DNA of 64,000 nt from Arabidopsis thaliana (GCF_000001735.4 NC_003074.8:14453261-14517260), one strand, 5' to 3'; positions 10,734-23,206 are shown, numbered from the stretch's first letter. Notes: generated by a model from the sequence alone, not told the origin. A program made the numbers and translations.

Positions 10734-10970
10734 GATCACGGTTCTAGGATGTGTAAAAAAATTAATTGATGAATTATTTTCCTGATGATTGATGTGGGAT
10801 GAGCTAGGATGTTAGTATACTAAGGATTAATTATAGAGTGTTTAGTCAATTGTGTGTTGTTGGAGTCCTAGCATCATCTTCCTCGAGCTTTAAATGAGAT
10901 TCCACGGTAAGTTGTTTGTGATATATTCTTCTGTTCTAGTTTCTTAGCCTTTTGTTCTTGAGTAGCGCAG

Positions 10971-11560
10971 ATGGTTAGAGGAGTTGGAGATTATGGTCGT
11001 GGTCGCGGTAGAAGACGAGTCCTTGAGGGTACCGGCGAGAGTGATGGCCACAATGCAACAGTTGGGCAGAGTGTGGATTCGCATCCTGAGTTTATGGAGC
11101 CCGGGGCTGGAGACGGTTTGGTGCCGATATAGCCGGTGCAGCCGGAGTGGGGGCTGGTGGAGCTGGTGTCAAGGCCGGTGTGCATGCCGTTGGTGCTAAG
11201 GACCCAGGAATGATGGGTACCGCAGCCGGAGGAGCCCAAGTTCCAGAGGTTGGTTTGGCGGGCCTGCTGAAGCAGTTGTTAAAGTGGTTACCAGGTGTTG
11301 TACCAGTGCACGCTCCACTTGTGAGTCCAGCGGTACAGACGAAGAAGACTCAGTAGCAGGTGGCACCTAGCAAGGGCGGCAAGCCTGCGTAGGGGCAGAA
11401 GAGGAGGTAGGATCATCCTTCCAGAGTTGGACAGGGTAGTCGTGCAGGATGTTTTTCTTGTGGGAGCCTTGACTAAAAGGTAACGGATTGCACGCAGCAA
11501 GCTGAGACGAGGGAGTGCTACCACTGCAGGGAGAAGGGACATCTCAGGCCGAATTGTCCT
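10971..11560 (+). pseudogene. gag remnant of gypsy element G1
   Basis: A start at 10971 gives MVRGVGDYGRGRGRRRV and runs to a stop near 11131. Most of the gag core is absent. Near the end, 11517-11558 encodes one CCHC zinc knuckle, CYHCREKGHLRPNC, typical of gypsy nucleocapsid. Several stops in between are TAG in place of CAG (11355, 11388, 11407). gag would package the element RNA; this copy cannot. Confidence 0.7.
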
Positions 11561-11784
11561 AAGTTGCAGCGGATTGCAGTGGCTGTAGTACAGCCGGCAG
11601 TGCACCAGGGAACGCAGGTGCAGTAGGAAGTGCAGCAGTTAGCACATATTGCTGCCGGCACCGTAGGGTTACACTACGCGCGAGATAGGCGGTACCAGCA
11701 ACAAAGCAATCACTGGTATGATTTCTGAGACTCAGACTTTGTGAATTATTTCTTTTGTTTTTGGATATCATTGTTTTGTGATGA

Positions 11785-14745
11785 ATGTTGGGGTTCTTAG
11801 CACATGAGGTTTGTGTAGGGACCTTATTAGTGGGCGGTTTAGAAGACCATGTGTTGTTTGACTTTGGAGCATCGCATTGCTTCATTACCCTGGAGAGTGC
11901 CTCGCGCGGCAACATCTGTGGGGATCCTGGTGAGCAGTGTGGAGCCGTCAAGGTTGCTGGAGGGCAGTTTCTAGCGGTTCTGGGGAGAGCTAAGGGTGTG
12001 GATATTCAAATTGCAGGGGAATCGATGCCAGTAGATCTGATTATCAAGCCTATAGAGTTGTATGATGTTATTCTGGGAATGGATTGGTTGGATCATTACA
12101 GAGTACATCTTGACTACCACCGTGGGAGAGTTTCTTTTGAGTGGCCAGAAGGGAGGTTGGTTTATCAGGGAGTGAGACCTACCTCAGGGAGTCTCGTCAT
12201 CTCAGCAGTGCAGGTAGAGAAAATGATCGAGAAAGACTGCGAGGCTTACCTGTTGACGATATCTATGCCGGAGTCTGTGGGGCAGGTAGCAGTGAGCGAC
12301 ATTCAGGTTATTGAGGAGTTCGAGGATGTGTTTCAATCGTTGCAGGGATTACCACCATCACGGTTTGATCCATTCACAATTGAGTTGGAACCAGGGACAG
12401 CGCCGTTGTCTAAGGCACCCTACAAAATGGCTCCAGCAGAGATGACAGAGCTGAAGAAGCAGATAGAGGATTTGTTGGGTAAGGGATTCATTCATCCTAG
12501 TACTTCACCTTGGGGAGAGCCGGTGTTATTTGTGAAGAAGAAGGACGAGAGTTTCCACTTATGTATTGACTGCCGGGGGTTGAACCGGGTAACTGTGAAG
12601 AACAAGTACCCTTTGCCAAGGATCGATGAGTTGTTGGATCAGTTGAGAGGTGCCACTTGTTTCTCAAAAATCGATTTGACGTCGGGTTATCACCAGATCC
12701 TGATAGCGGAGGCAGATATTCACAAGACTGCTTTCAGGACGAGATATGGACATTTTGAGTTCGTTGTGATGCCTTTCGGTTTGACTAATGCACCTGCAAC
12801 GTTCATGCGGTTGATGAACAGCATGTTCCAGGAGTTTTTGGATGAGTTTGTGATCATCTTTATTGATGACATTTGGTGTATTCTAAGAGTCTTGAGGAGC
12901 ATGAAGTAGATCTTAGAAGAGTGATGGAGAAGCTACGGGAGCAGAAGCTGTTCGCTAAGTTGAGCAAATGCAGTTTCTGGCAGAGAGAGATGGGTTTTTT
13001 GGGTCACATTGTTTCTGTAGAGGGAGTTTCAGTGGATCTAGAGAAGATTGAGGCTATTGAGACTGGCCTAGACCGATGAATGCCACTGAGATCAGGAGTT
13101 TTCTTGAGTTGGCAGGGTATTACAGGAGGTTCGTCAAGGGGTTTGCGAGTATGGCACAGCCGATGATTAAGCTGACAGGGAAGGATGTTCTTTTTGTGTG
13201 GTCACCAGAGTGCGAGGAGTGTTTCGTGAGCCTGAAGGAGATGTTGACGAGTATACAACGTTAGCATTGCCAGAGCATGGTGAGCCTTACATGGTGTATA
13301 CTGATGCCTCGAGAGTTGGTTTGGGTTGTGTTCTGATGCAGCGTGGGAAGGATATTGCCTATGCTTCGTGGCAGTTGAGGAAGCATGAGGGCAACTATCC
13401 TACTCACGATTTGGAGATGGCTGCGGTAATCTTTGCCTTGAAGATTTTGAGGTCTTATCTTTATGGCGGGAAAGTGTAGGTGTTCACGAATCATAAGAGT
13501 CTGAAGTATATCTTCACTCAGCCAGAGCTGAACCTGATGCAGAGGCGATGGATGGAGCTGGTGGCTAATTATGATCTGGAGATAGCCTACCATCTTGGTA
13601 AGGCTAATGTGGTTGCAGACGCGTTGAGCCGTAAGCGCGTGGGGTGCAGCACCACGGCAGAGTGTTGAGGCCTTGGTGAGTGAGATTAGTGCTTTGCGAT
13701 TGTGTGTTGTGGCACGGTAGCCATTGGAATTGGAAGTTGTGGATCGAGCAGATCTTCTAAGTAGAGTTCGATTGGCTCAGGAGAAGGATGAGCAGCTGAT
13801 TGCGGCTTCTAAGGCAGAGGGCTCTGAGTATCAGTTCGCAGCTAATGGGACTATCTTTGTGCATGGGCGAGTTTGTGTGCCTAAGGATGAGGAGTTGCGA
13901 CTGGAGATCTTTAGTGAGGCTCATGCGAGCATGTTTTCCATTCATCCAGGAGCGACTAAGATGTACTGAGACCTCAAGCAGTACTATCATTGGGCCGGGA
14001 TGAAGAGGAATGTAGCTAACTGGGTCGTAGAGTGCGATGTTTGCCAGATAGTTAAGACTGAGCATCAGGAGTCGGGTGGCCTTTTGCAGAGTTTACACAT
14101 TCCTGAGTGGAAGTGGGATTTTATCACGATGGATTTCGTGGTTGGTATGCCTGTGTCGCGAACCAAAGATGCTATTTGGGTGATCGTGGAGCGTCTGACT
14201 AAGTCGGCATATTTTCTGGCCATAAAAAAAACGATGAAGCGACGGTGTTGGCTAGAAATATGTGAGCGAGATCGTGAAGTTGCATGGAGTACCTATGAGT
14301 ATTGTGTCAGACAGGGATTTCAAGTTTACTTCTGCGTTTTGGAGAGCCTTTCAGGCAGAGATGGGCACTAAGGTGCAGATGAGCACGGCTTATCATCTTC
14401 AGACAGATGGGCAATCTGAGAGTACTATCCAGACACTTGAGGATATGTTGCGGATGTGTTTCTTGGATTAAGGTGATCATTGGGCGGATCACTTGAGTCT
14501 GGTAGAGTTTGCTTATAACAACAACTATCAGGCGAGTATTGGGATGGCTCATTTTGAGGCGTTGTACGGGAGGCCATGCAAGACATCGTTATGCTGGACC
14601 CAAGTGGGGGAGAGGAGCATATAGGGTGCAGATTATGTTCAGGAGACCACGGAGAGAATCCGGGTTCTTAAGCTGAACATGAAGGAAGCTCAGGATCGAA
14701 AGCGGAGTTATACTAACAAGAGGAGGAGAGTTTGAGTTTGAGGTT
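11785..14745 (+). pseudogene. pol polyprotein of gypsy element G1 (PR-RT-RH-IN)
   Basis: The longest frame (11785-12909) holds the aspartic protease, with [10 protein letters not shown] where an active D-T/S-G is expected, then reverse transcriptase with [35 protein letters not shown] and the FIDD catalytic box. A frameshift follows FIDDI. The next frames carry [36 protein letters not shown], RNase H ([32 protein letters not shown]), the integrase zinc region (CDVCQIVKTEHQ) and the integrase core ([35 protein letters not shown]). Stops lie at 13479, 13968 and 14471 among others. The protease active-site change adds to the evidence that it is dead. Confidence 0.9.
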
Positions 14746-14755
14746 GGGGACTATA

Positions 14756-15728
14756 CAAATCTTATTAGATTTTTTCTAAATCTATACAAATCTTCAATAT
14801 TTTAACCAACCGATAATCAAAAATTTGATTATTTTTAGAATCTAAACTAATCCATCGTTAGTTTGTTCACTTTTCATCTTCTTAACTCACTATATTGCTA
14901 CAATCAAAGTCTTTCATCTATGAACAAAAACGAAAATATATGTACATAAAGAATGAAACGAGAAAGCAAATCACAAGATGTTCAACCCATTAGCTTGATA
15001 AATCCTCAAATTAAATAAACCATGTTATGACGAAGAATAGGTTCATCCCAAGGTTGAGCTGTTACAAAAAGAAAACAAATCAGAAAATCTCCAATCTATC
15101 AACAAGACAATTTCTAGCACCAATCGTAATTTTGATCTCAACAAGCCATATTATGAGGAAGAAGACTTGTATCTTCCTAATCTACTGAAAAGAATGCTGG
15201 AGCTTTTGCTCCCTAATTATTATAAAGTTTGGGGTGAGCCCATGGGTGCAAGAGAGGATGTGGGGCCCACCGGTAGAGGCGTTACAAGAAAAATGTTTAT
15301 CTCTAGAGACGTCCCTAGTAGTATTTGAACAGAATGTTCCAGCAGTACCCTGATACTACAATTCAGGATGATGCAGCTGATAAAAATCAATTGAGGAGAA
15401 AGAGGAAGGGGAAAGTTGTTGACGATTGCCCCGAGAAAGTCTTGACGTATCCCGAACAAGAAAAAAACAGTTGGAGTTTGGTCAAGTTTCAATTTTAATT
15501 AACTTAAGATTTTTGGTGTTGAATGAGTCAGAACATGTTGAAGAAGACCTGGAAAATGACAAAAGAGAGGACAATATATAAGGTTTGGAAGAAGAGGATC
15601 AACTAGAAGATAAAGTAAACGATAAAAAAAGGACGGGTGATGTAACAGAGATGGAGAAGGCTAATAAGGATGCATAGATAACTCTGAAGATGAAAATCAA
15701 AAAGGAAAAGTCGCTCCATCAAGACCAT
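14756..15728. other. Unassigned sequence with short degraded coding pieces
   Basis: The gypsy frame stops abruptly at about 14755, where AT-rich DNA begins. On the plus strand 15329-15490 gives FEQNVPAVP, a stop, and in a shifted frame a basic stretch with RRKRKGKVVDDCPEK. 15520-15670 gives an acidic, lysine-rich stretch (SEHVEEDLENDKREDN). I do not recognise either; they look like decayed transposon coding DNA. No promoter or RNA gene is evident. Confidence 0.35.
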
Positions 15729-17410
15729 CACTACACCTTAACTCTAAAATAATCACGAGTCCGATCGAGTTTGATATTTAATAAGAAAATGTGACAGTAG
15801 AAGCAAAACGAAATTCTTTATTAAAACCATTTCCACAAAAAAACTTGTAAACTCAATTCTTTCCTGAGAGAAATAATCAATAGTATTTATATAAATGCAA
15901 ATCTAAAATAAAAAATATTATTCACCTTCCGTATTAGTTAGTTCGAAATCAGAAAATCCATCAAATTCATCATTTGATCCAAACTCTTGTTTTTCTATAT
16001 CATCAAGATCTTCTGCTTGACCATGTTGATATGTTAGTGACTCAACTTGCAAAGAATCAACAAGAACAATTGGATCATCACTTTCATGTTGCATTGTAGT
16101 AAAATATGAATTTGAACTGAGTAATACTTTCCCTCTTGCTTTTATCATAATTGATGTCCATTGTTGATTCCTTTTTGGAGTCATCCATGGATATGGCACA
16201 TAACTGACTTGATCTGCTTGTGAAGCTAAAATAAAAGGATCGTATTTTCCATAACGTTTTGCGACGTTAACATCAATAATCCCAGATTTGATTGCTCGTA
16301 TGCCTCCTCCAACGGTTAAATCATACTAGTCACAGTTAAACACCACAAAATTAAGATCATCTGGTCCTGGATAATGGATCTCTAAAATCTCTTTCAATAC
16401 TCCATAGATATCATGTTCTTGATTTGAACTAGAAGATGAAGTGCCTCTCACACAAACTGCATAATTGGCATTCTTTTTGTCTTTTCCATGATTATATGTG
16501 TGAAATATGAATCCACGACAAAACTACATAGGCCAAAAAGTAACTTTTGTCATTGGACCATGGACGAGTGACTGCAACCATTTTGAGAATGAATTAGTGT
16601 TCAAATTCTTCTCCCCCTGAATTTTGATAATGCATATAAAAAATTAACAACTAAAAATATATATGAAAGATTTAAATAAGGTTAAAAGAAATAATAATTT
16701 CTTATACAGTTTTGTGACCAGCTTGCAAAATATTTTTCTTTAAGTAAGGTTAGGTTGTCTCGAGTTATCCCATGGTGAGTAGTATCCACGTTCTCATCAA
16801 ACAACCTACGTAATTTTTTTTAAGAATCATAACAACGTCTTATACATATAAATCATCCAAATTATACAAGGGTAAGTTATGTATTTTACGTACCTTTCAA
16901 ATGGGCTCAATTCTTCACAATTCAAAAGAATATATGTTCATGCAACATGGTAGTCTTCATCTTTAAACCATATCTCCTTTGCTTTACCACTACACCTCCC
17001 TGCTTGAGTAAAAATATATGGGACATTATCAAACTGTTGTGTATTGTGATCATCTCCATCATAATGTCGATCTCCAACTCTAGTTTTCGTCTTTATGTGT
17101 GGTTTAAAATAATAAGTTCAAAATGTATTGATGTATTGTTAAACAATCATTCCTTCTACTTTAGCCTTATTTTTTAACTTTTCTTTTTGAAATGGCCTAT
17201 GTATCATTCAAACTGATACATCCATCTAAATTGTAAAGGTCCTCCAAGTCGAGCTTTCTTTGGCAAATGAGTAGGCAAATGTTCCATAACCTAAAAAACA
17301 AGATTGTGGAAATATTTTCTCCAAATTACAGAAAACAATAACATTGCAACACTATCTCCGTATAATATGTTCTTGAACAAATATTTCCAAAAAAGAAGCT
17401 AATGCCTACA
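15729..17410 (-). pseudogene. Second CACTA transposase fragment (DUF4218-DUF4216 part)
   Basis: The minus strand repeats the C-terminal half of the transposase at 3041-4500 with many changes. DUF4216 spans 16600-15918, including FCRGFIFHTYNHGKDKKNA, VLKEILEIHYPGPDDL and an acidic tail ending TNTEGE. DUF4218 remnants lie at 17340-16880 (KLKNKAKVEG, HYDGDDHNTQQFD). Stops at several positions and missing segments show strong decay. A CACTAC at 15729 could be the element's left terminus but has no clear subterminal repeats, so that boundary is weak. It is a separate, older copy of the same family. Confidence 0.75.
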
Positions 17411-18540
17411 AAAAGAAAAAGTTATTTAATTATTAAGTTGTGACCATATAGACTAGGTTAAAAGTCTCAAACTAAGAAGTCAAGAAAAGGGTCATTGAAT
17501 TAATTAAAAGAATTTTTTAGAGTAACCCACTTATTGAGTTTTAATTGCAGGTTTTGGCAAAGTGGGGAATGGCTTCCACCGTTTAGCCATTAAGGCAAAT
17601 TCTGACGAAAATGCCGTTAAACATGAACTGGATTGCGACTATTCACTTTCGGTTTTCATTTTTTTGTGTGGTTATGTTTTTATAAAAAAAAATTCTATGA
17701 AAAAGTGAAACAAAGAAAGAAATTCGAAGAATCAGAAAACGAAAGAAACAAAAATCTGAGTTCATGTGTAAATAAAAACGAAAGAAACGAAAGTGAATAT
17801 GTCATAGAAGAAGAGAAACAAGATTCGTGTGAGAGAACAAGTGTTCTTCCGAAGTAATTGACTTAACCACTGGACAATTAAAATAAACTCAAACTCTTTA
17901 GTTTTTGAACTTAAAATATGTTAGATGTACAATATTTATATATAATAAGCATTCTAAACGTAAATATAAAAGAAAACAATATTTCTGAGATAACTGTTAA
18001 CAATCGGCTACAAAATTAGGGTTTAAGAGGTTGTAGACGAGTCTAACATTACAATTATACCTTTATTAAATTTCTTATGTGTACGTGTATGTAATTTACG
18101 GTGTGCGTACATGTGTACATGCAAATATGTTAGAGTATGATTTATTATAAAAGCGGCATACAAAATTATTTATTGAGTTTGTACATTAGAAATCTTTGGT
18201 TATTTAGATTAGATGGGATCTATTTATGCGGGTTTTCCCATAAAATCTATGCTTATATAATAATTAAATAAAAACATATGGTCAAAGTATAGTTGTTCCT
18301 CATACTTTTGAAAAATGTTATGTACGTACATGTATAATAATGTACGTACATCTTTGTTGATGAGTTAAAATTGTTGAGATATATTGATTGATATAATAAT
18401 AAATCAATATTGGCGATGGGGGAGGTATATTCTACGGTAGTCCTACTGGAGATGAAGACATTGTTATTTGCAGGAAAAAAATTGTTTGTAAACATACTCA
18501 CAACTTACAATGTCTCTCATGCCATACTAATTTATATTTT
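17411..18540. other. AT-rich intergenic DNA, no gene recognised
   Basis: 17633-17857 is open on the plus strand for 74 codons, but the product is Lys/Glu/Asn-rich low-complexity sequence with no recognisable family. 17880-18540 has long AT-rich runs and repeated GTACGTACAT words (18060-18115, 18322-18350) without an array. Nothing else can be supported. Confidence 0.4.
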
Positions 18541-18740
18541 TTAATTGTCATCTTCAACGCCCTCTTCGTCATCCCCACCCTCATTATGTTCGTCCTCTTT
18601 ATTGTCCTCGACTTCTTCTTCCTCATCTAATCCTCATTGTTTTCAAATACATTAGGTACCTAAAATATGTTTTTGTTGTATTTTCACCTCCAACCCACGG
18701 TTAGTTTCATCAACAAGGTCCCACATCATGCACATAATAT
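18541..18740 (-). pseudogene. Acidic C-terminal coding remnant, family unknown
   Basis: On the minus strand, VFENNED is followed, after one stop, by an acidic tail (DEEEEVEDNKEDEHNEGG, then DDEEGVEDDN) and a TAA at about 18541. A possible preceding stretch, WDLVDETNRGLEVKIQQK, lies at 18720-18660. Such acidic tails occur in chromatin proteins and in many transposon proteins, so no function is assigned. Base composition is more balanced than in the neighbours, which suggests a decayed exon. Confidence 0.35.
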
Positions 18741-20337
18741 TCACACTTATCAGATTGGACAAAGAAAACAAAAATGTTTACACTTAGATCTCTACTATGA
18801 ATAAAAAAAAATGTTCGCATTGGTGTTGTATAGATGAGAACCTATCAACACAGAAGGATTAAGGACTTGGTATATTATAATAAAATTATATGTGGTTTTG
18901 TCGAAGAGAATTATGGTCCTTTTACGAATCTTTGTAATGTTTGGTATCTACGATGGTGCATACCGCGAGTTAGCCAAATGTTATGTATTTAGTAGGAAAC
19001 GCGTTTCCATGACGTTTTTTGTGTTTCCAACCTCAGAGCGAATTTCCATGCAACCTTGGCTATCGTCTTTGGAATCTGCTCCACCGTCGATTAAGATCCC
19101 ATGCATTCTTGGTGGGAATCAATGTCCAAGCAATTACTGTGCATTATATCTTGCATCATTATCCTCTTTGGAGATTCTCACTCTTAAGATGACGACCTAA
19201 ATCCGATGATAATTTTTTCTCTTAATTTATTTTAATTATATTTTATTTGTATTTTGCATAGTAAACAGATTGTTAGATTTGTTTTGTTTTGCGGAATAAT
19301 ATAAAGATATTTAGAAAATCTGTGTATTTTTGTTAGTTTGATGTATATACAAATTAATTGTTTTTTATATTTGATCAATTAGACGATATAATGTGAAATT
19401 TACTCTGCGGTACACCGTTGGTCAAATATTTGTATCTAATAATTTGAATTTTAAGGTATAGTTGTTTTGTTCATGTTATGTTGTTTGTTTTGTTTAGTGT
19501 TTAAGATTATATGATTGTATTCTAATTGCTAATTCTAAGATTTCACTCGTACTATATTATCCCGTATTAATATAGACCCAAACTCGTTCCACCATATAAC
19601 CTTGTCTGGTAAAATTAAATATTATTTTGTTATTTTTAATTTTTTTTATTGTTATATATTAAAAATTGGGGGATTGACCCATGGTATATCTCAAATTAAT
19701 ATTTTTAAAACTGATTTGTGATTTACAAATTTATAATATTGTAGTATGTAAAACCGATATATACTGTATATCTTTCAATAAGATGTAACTCTTATAATTA
19801 AAGTGTAGTAGAATTTGGTTTTATATGGATAAATATTTATACAAATGAGATCATGTTATTAAGTTACAATCATGAAGTTTAAAATTAAGTAAGTTGTAAA
19901 AACTTAATTCATTTCTTATTTAATCTAAAACTACTAAAGTTTTCCTTTCTCATAATTGTTAAAATAATTGTATATTTTAGAAGTCAAAGTTTTTATAAAT
20001 TGATATTTGCAACCTCTTGAAACTATGGATTTACACATAGTGCACCATGGTTTAATTTTTATTTTATTTTCTTATAAACTGATAAATTTGTTGATTTTAG
20101 TTAAAAATGAAAACATTGAATTAAGTTTTATTTGTTTTGTTTATATTTTAAGATGATATAATTATATTTGATTGTTAATTTTATGATTTCATATGTGGTA
20201 TAATATCGACCAACACCCGGCTCAGCATTTAACCCGTCCCTTAAAAATAAACATCATTTTGTTATTTTTCTTTTTATTGATACTTTTATTTAAAAGACAT
20301 ATAATTTAATTCAATTTAAAAGTTTGCATTCAAATGG

Positions 20338-20340
<3 letters not shown>
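18741..20340. other. AT-rich DNA with one unrecognised ORF and a diverged repeat
   Basis: 18892-19200 is open for 102 codons on the plus strand and is less AT-rich than its surroundings. The product has no motif I recognise and I would not call it a gene. From 19200 on the DNA is strongly AT-rich. The repeat pair at 19470-19670 and 20125-20290 accounts for part of it. Confidence 0.4.
19470..20290. repeat. Diverged direct repeat pair, possibly non-autonomous Helitron DNA
   Basis: 19470-19670 and 20125-20290 share the order TTTTGTTTA...TAAGAT-ATATGATT...ATTTCA..ATATTAT...GACC, AACCxxGTC, ATTTTGTTATTTTT and TTTTTATTG. The spacing is about 655 bases. Similar short AT-rich lines are common in non-autonomous Helitrons of Brassicaceae, but termini were not found, so the class is a guess. 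Confidence 0.4.

Positions 20341-20369
<29 letters not shown>
20341..20369. repeat. (TA)n microsatellite
   Basis: Uninterrupted TA dinucleotides for 29 bases, then TTCATATAC. Confidence 0.95.
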
Positions 20370-20372
<3 letters not shown>

Positions 20373-20768
20373 TATACATTGTTAATATCATAAACATTTA
20401 TAGATTGGTAACATTGTTAATAAATATTTCTCATCGCGAAATTGAAAATATCGTGGATAAATATCTATAATTTTAGTATTTACCAACTCGCAAATATTAA
20501 AATTTATTTTAAAACGTATTATTTCTTGAACAGTAAAACGAAAATAATTTATTGATACAACTAAAAGTTAGTAATGTGATAATGAAGAGAAATTATGCAA
20601 TTGTGAAATAATGACAAAAGTGGATCCAGCCATTATTTAAAGTGGGGAAAAGGTTTCGGTTTTTTAGGGTTAGATGCACAATAACTAGGGTTAGTTGCAC
20701 TATATTTGAAACAAATATATCGATGTTGAATATTCATATATCATTTAATATTTAATGTTTTTTTTGTA

Positions 20769-21052
20769 GGCCGATTCTTATTACACACCTATAAACCAGC
20801 TTCATCAAATAGTAGTTCTGGTAATATCTTGTAAAACGCGTCTTTGAATTGCTGTTAGGTATTGGTTTTTGGTCTCCAGATTTCTTTTGCAACATAAGTT
20901 CTCTTTTTTCCACCAAAATGTTCTGTTATCTGCAAATGCATCCCAAACATGTAAAACCTGAAAATGACTATAAAAGACTCAACAAATAACAAGTAGACTC
21001 CAAAACTAATACTTAAATCATACTTAAAACGGGTACATACAGAGGTATATCA
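20769..21052 (-). mobile_element. Athila-type LTR, internally deleted
   Basis: Minus-strand LTR start (TGATATACCTCTGTATG, from 21052) runs to a piece of LTR interior at 20769 (GCCGATTCTTATTACAC on plus), which is shared with 36116 and 38673. The middle of the LTR is missing. Because the polypurine-type sequence and 3' internal DNA lie at 21053 onward, this is a 3' LTR remnant of a minus-strand Athila element. Confidence 0.75.
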
Positions 21053-21475
21053 ACTCGCTAGACTTAGCTTTTGCTTGCCCTCAACCAAAACACAAAAGTA
21101 GAACCCGTGGAAGAGGTTTGAAAGGAATTCCCAACATTCTCTAGCCTATTGCCATGATCATTCTAACCAAATCCATATGCCTAGCAAGTTTAATCAAATC
21201 TGAACCAACATGTAATTCTCCGCAAGCTTACACAACACTCTAGATTCCATACCTAAGTTTCACAACTATATCCAACATGCTTTCATTGATGGGTTTCATC
21301 AAGCAAGCTAATATTCAAGAACCTTCTAGACTCATTCTTGTACTATACCATGATAACTCGACCATTATCTTCTGTTTTTTATTGTTTCTCTCCACATGCT
21401 TAATTCTTTTCAGAGATAGGACAAAGAAGTATTCAGAGATAGGACAAAGAAGTACTCGCTTCATCGAATAGATAT
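21053..21475 (-). other. Athila 3' internal region next to the 3' LTR
   Basis: On the minus strand this reads GAGGGCAAGCAAAAGCTAAG shortly before the LTR start, a sequence characteristic of the untranslated region and purine tract ahead of Athila 3' LTRs. The rest is non-coding, including a duplicated 20-mer at 21415-21450 (CAGAGATAGGACAAAGAAGT twice). A gypsy LTR interrupts it at 21476. Confidence 0.55.
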
Positions 21476-21950
21476 TGTAATGCCCTTGACCAAGACTAGG
21501 ACTTGGCCGAGGAATGGCTATCGAGGAAAACTTGATCGTGAGCGATGAGAAATAATTTTGGAGCTGAGCCAAGGTATTCTAGGACAATACCAAGGTTTTG
21601 ATCAAGAAAAATTAAAGATGGACAGAGAAAAACAGTTTTAGTACGACGGGACAGTAGACGGTCTACAGAGCAGTTATCGGCAGTTCACGGGTTACTACGG
21701 ACATTTCCCGCGAATGAACGAGTAGATAAAGACGTTTAAGCCTCTCCTTAATGGATTAGCTCCTTCAAGCATATCCATTTGGTGAAGATAAGATCGTCTG
21801 AGTTTATCCGTAGATGGATAAGATCGTCTGATCCTATCCGCATGAGGATAAGACCGATCTTGTCTATCCGTGCGTTTGGATAACGTTCCGGATAATAATG
21901 ATCATGCCTATCCCGCCACCTCTAGCTTATCCAAACCAACCTTCCAACAC

Positions 21951-21958
21951 TATAAATA
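21951..21958 (+). promoter_or_regulatory. TATA box in the 2.2 kb LTR
   Basis: TATAAATA about 475 bases from the LTR start, preceded by a U3 stretch with several GGATAA/TTATCC words (21785-21945). It matches the position and orientation of the TATA box in the related LTR at 49150-49157 on the minus strand. Confidence 0.6.
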
Positions 21959-22978
21959 CCCCCCTTCCGCCTCATTTGTTTTCTCACACCGAAAATGACT
22001 TAAAACCCGAAACTTTAGCTTAGTACGTCCGAGAGAGTTCCCGGGAGTGCTTTTGAGCGGGTAGTCGAGAGTCTAGGGGTCCGATAGTCCTTAGTTGCTT
22101 AGCCAAGGTAAGTTTCAGTCATATGAAGTAGCATATCGTTAGGAACTAGATTTAGTTAATTAATTACTAGAATTATGAGGTTAAGTAGGATTAGTAATTG
22201 TTAAGTATGATTAGTAATGGTTAAGTAGGATTAATAATAATTAATTAGTATTTCCCAAGCATGATCAGGGTTAGCTAAACCATGATTAGCGGGACTAATC
22301 ATGATTAGAGTAATGATTAATTATGCTTAGTGTAATTAATCGGTAAGTAGTTCCGCCCTTAGTATTAGAATATTTCTTAAGAGGTCGGTTCGATCCAATG
22401 CTTAGATCCATTACTTCGGAGAAAGCTTGGTCGGATCGTAATCTGTATAGGGATTCGAGAGTAGTCGTTTCCTGAGAGCTAAGCCAAGGTGAGTTCAGGT
22501 TATGCGTGTTGCATGTGGTTGCATGTTGTTCGATGAACACATGTAAACCAACTTGTTTGTTTAATTGTTTGATGAGAACTAGAATGGATTAGGTGTTAAT
22601 TATGCATTGATTACTTGGATCCTCGGTTATACGTTAAGTCGGTTAATCTGGTTATTGTTGTGATTAAATCTTGCTTGTATGATTGCTTGATTTATTGTGG
22701 TTGATTGTTGATAAACCATGTGAGGTTAAGTCCCCATGGTTTATATGTGCTTGTGCATGATTGATTGTTGCATGAGTTAGTTTCATACATATTAGTATAG
22801 TTTGCGTATGTGATGCTTCCCTAAGGCCGTATCCTAGTAGTGTGCATAGTGGCTAGTTTCCTACACACGAATGGTACGAAGACTCGGAGATGAAGGGCTC
22901 GCAACCAATGGCCGAGTGTTGCATGACGATGTAGCCTGAGTTTCCACCACAATATGGGACTCAGAACTTAGTGATGTT

Positions 22979-23206
22979 CTATACATGTTTAGCCTTTGTG
23001 GCTACGTGTATAAGTGTTCACAACTAAGGGAAGGGAATATCCATACGCGGGGCCCTAGGTTTAGTGGTTGAGTAGATAGTTGCATACATATTTAATTTCT
23101 ATACTCGTTTAGCGTTTGTGGCTACGTGTATATGTGTTCACGACTAAGGGAAGGGAAGATCAATACGCGGGGCCCTAGGTTTAGTGGTCATACATATTTA
23201 ATTTCG
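22979..23206 (+). repeat. 120 bp tandem duplication within the LTR
   Basis: CTATAC-TGTTTAGC-TTTGTGGC at 22979 recurs at 23099. Both copies continue through ACTAAGGGAAGGGAA and ACGCGGGGCCCTAGG, and the second is slightly shortened at its end. It helps explain why this LTR is longer than its relative at 48301-49891. Confidence 0.9.

Larger units (their letters stand above)
9587..14755 (+). mobile_element. Ty3/gypsy retrotransposon G1, 3'-truncated
   Basis: The order is 5' LTR (9587-10718), initiator-tRNA primer site, gag remnant with one zinc knuckle, then protease, reverse transcriptase, RNase H and integrase. This is the Ty3/gypsy (Metaviridae) order, with integrase after RNase H. The integrase C-terminal region breaks off near 14755 and no 3' LTR follows. 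Most of gag between about 11100 and 11450 is missing. Many stops and several frameshifts make the copy inactive. Confidence 0.85.

Noticed and set aside
15729..15734. CACTAC as the certain terminus of the second CACTA copy
   Set aside because: No A-run or subterminal repeats follow, unlike at 2549; six bases are not enough.
18892..19200. 102-codon plus-strand ORF as a host gene
   Set aside because: No recognisable motif, no splice or promoter context, and AT-rich flanks; ORFs of this length are expected by chance.
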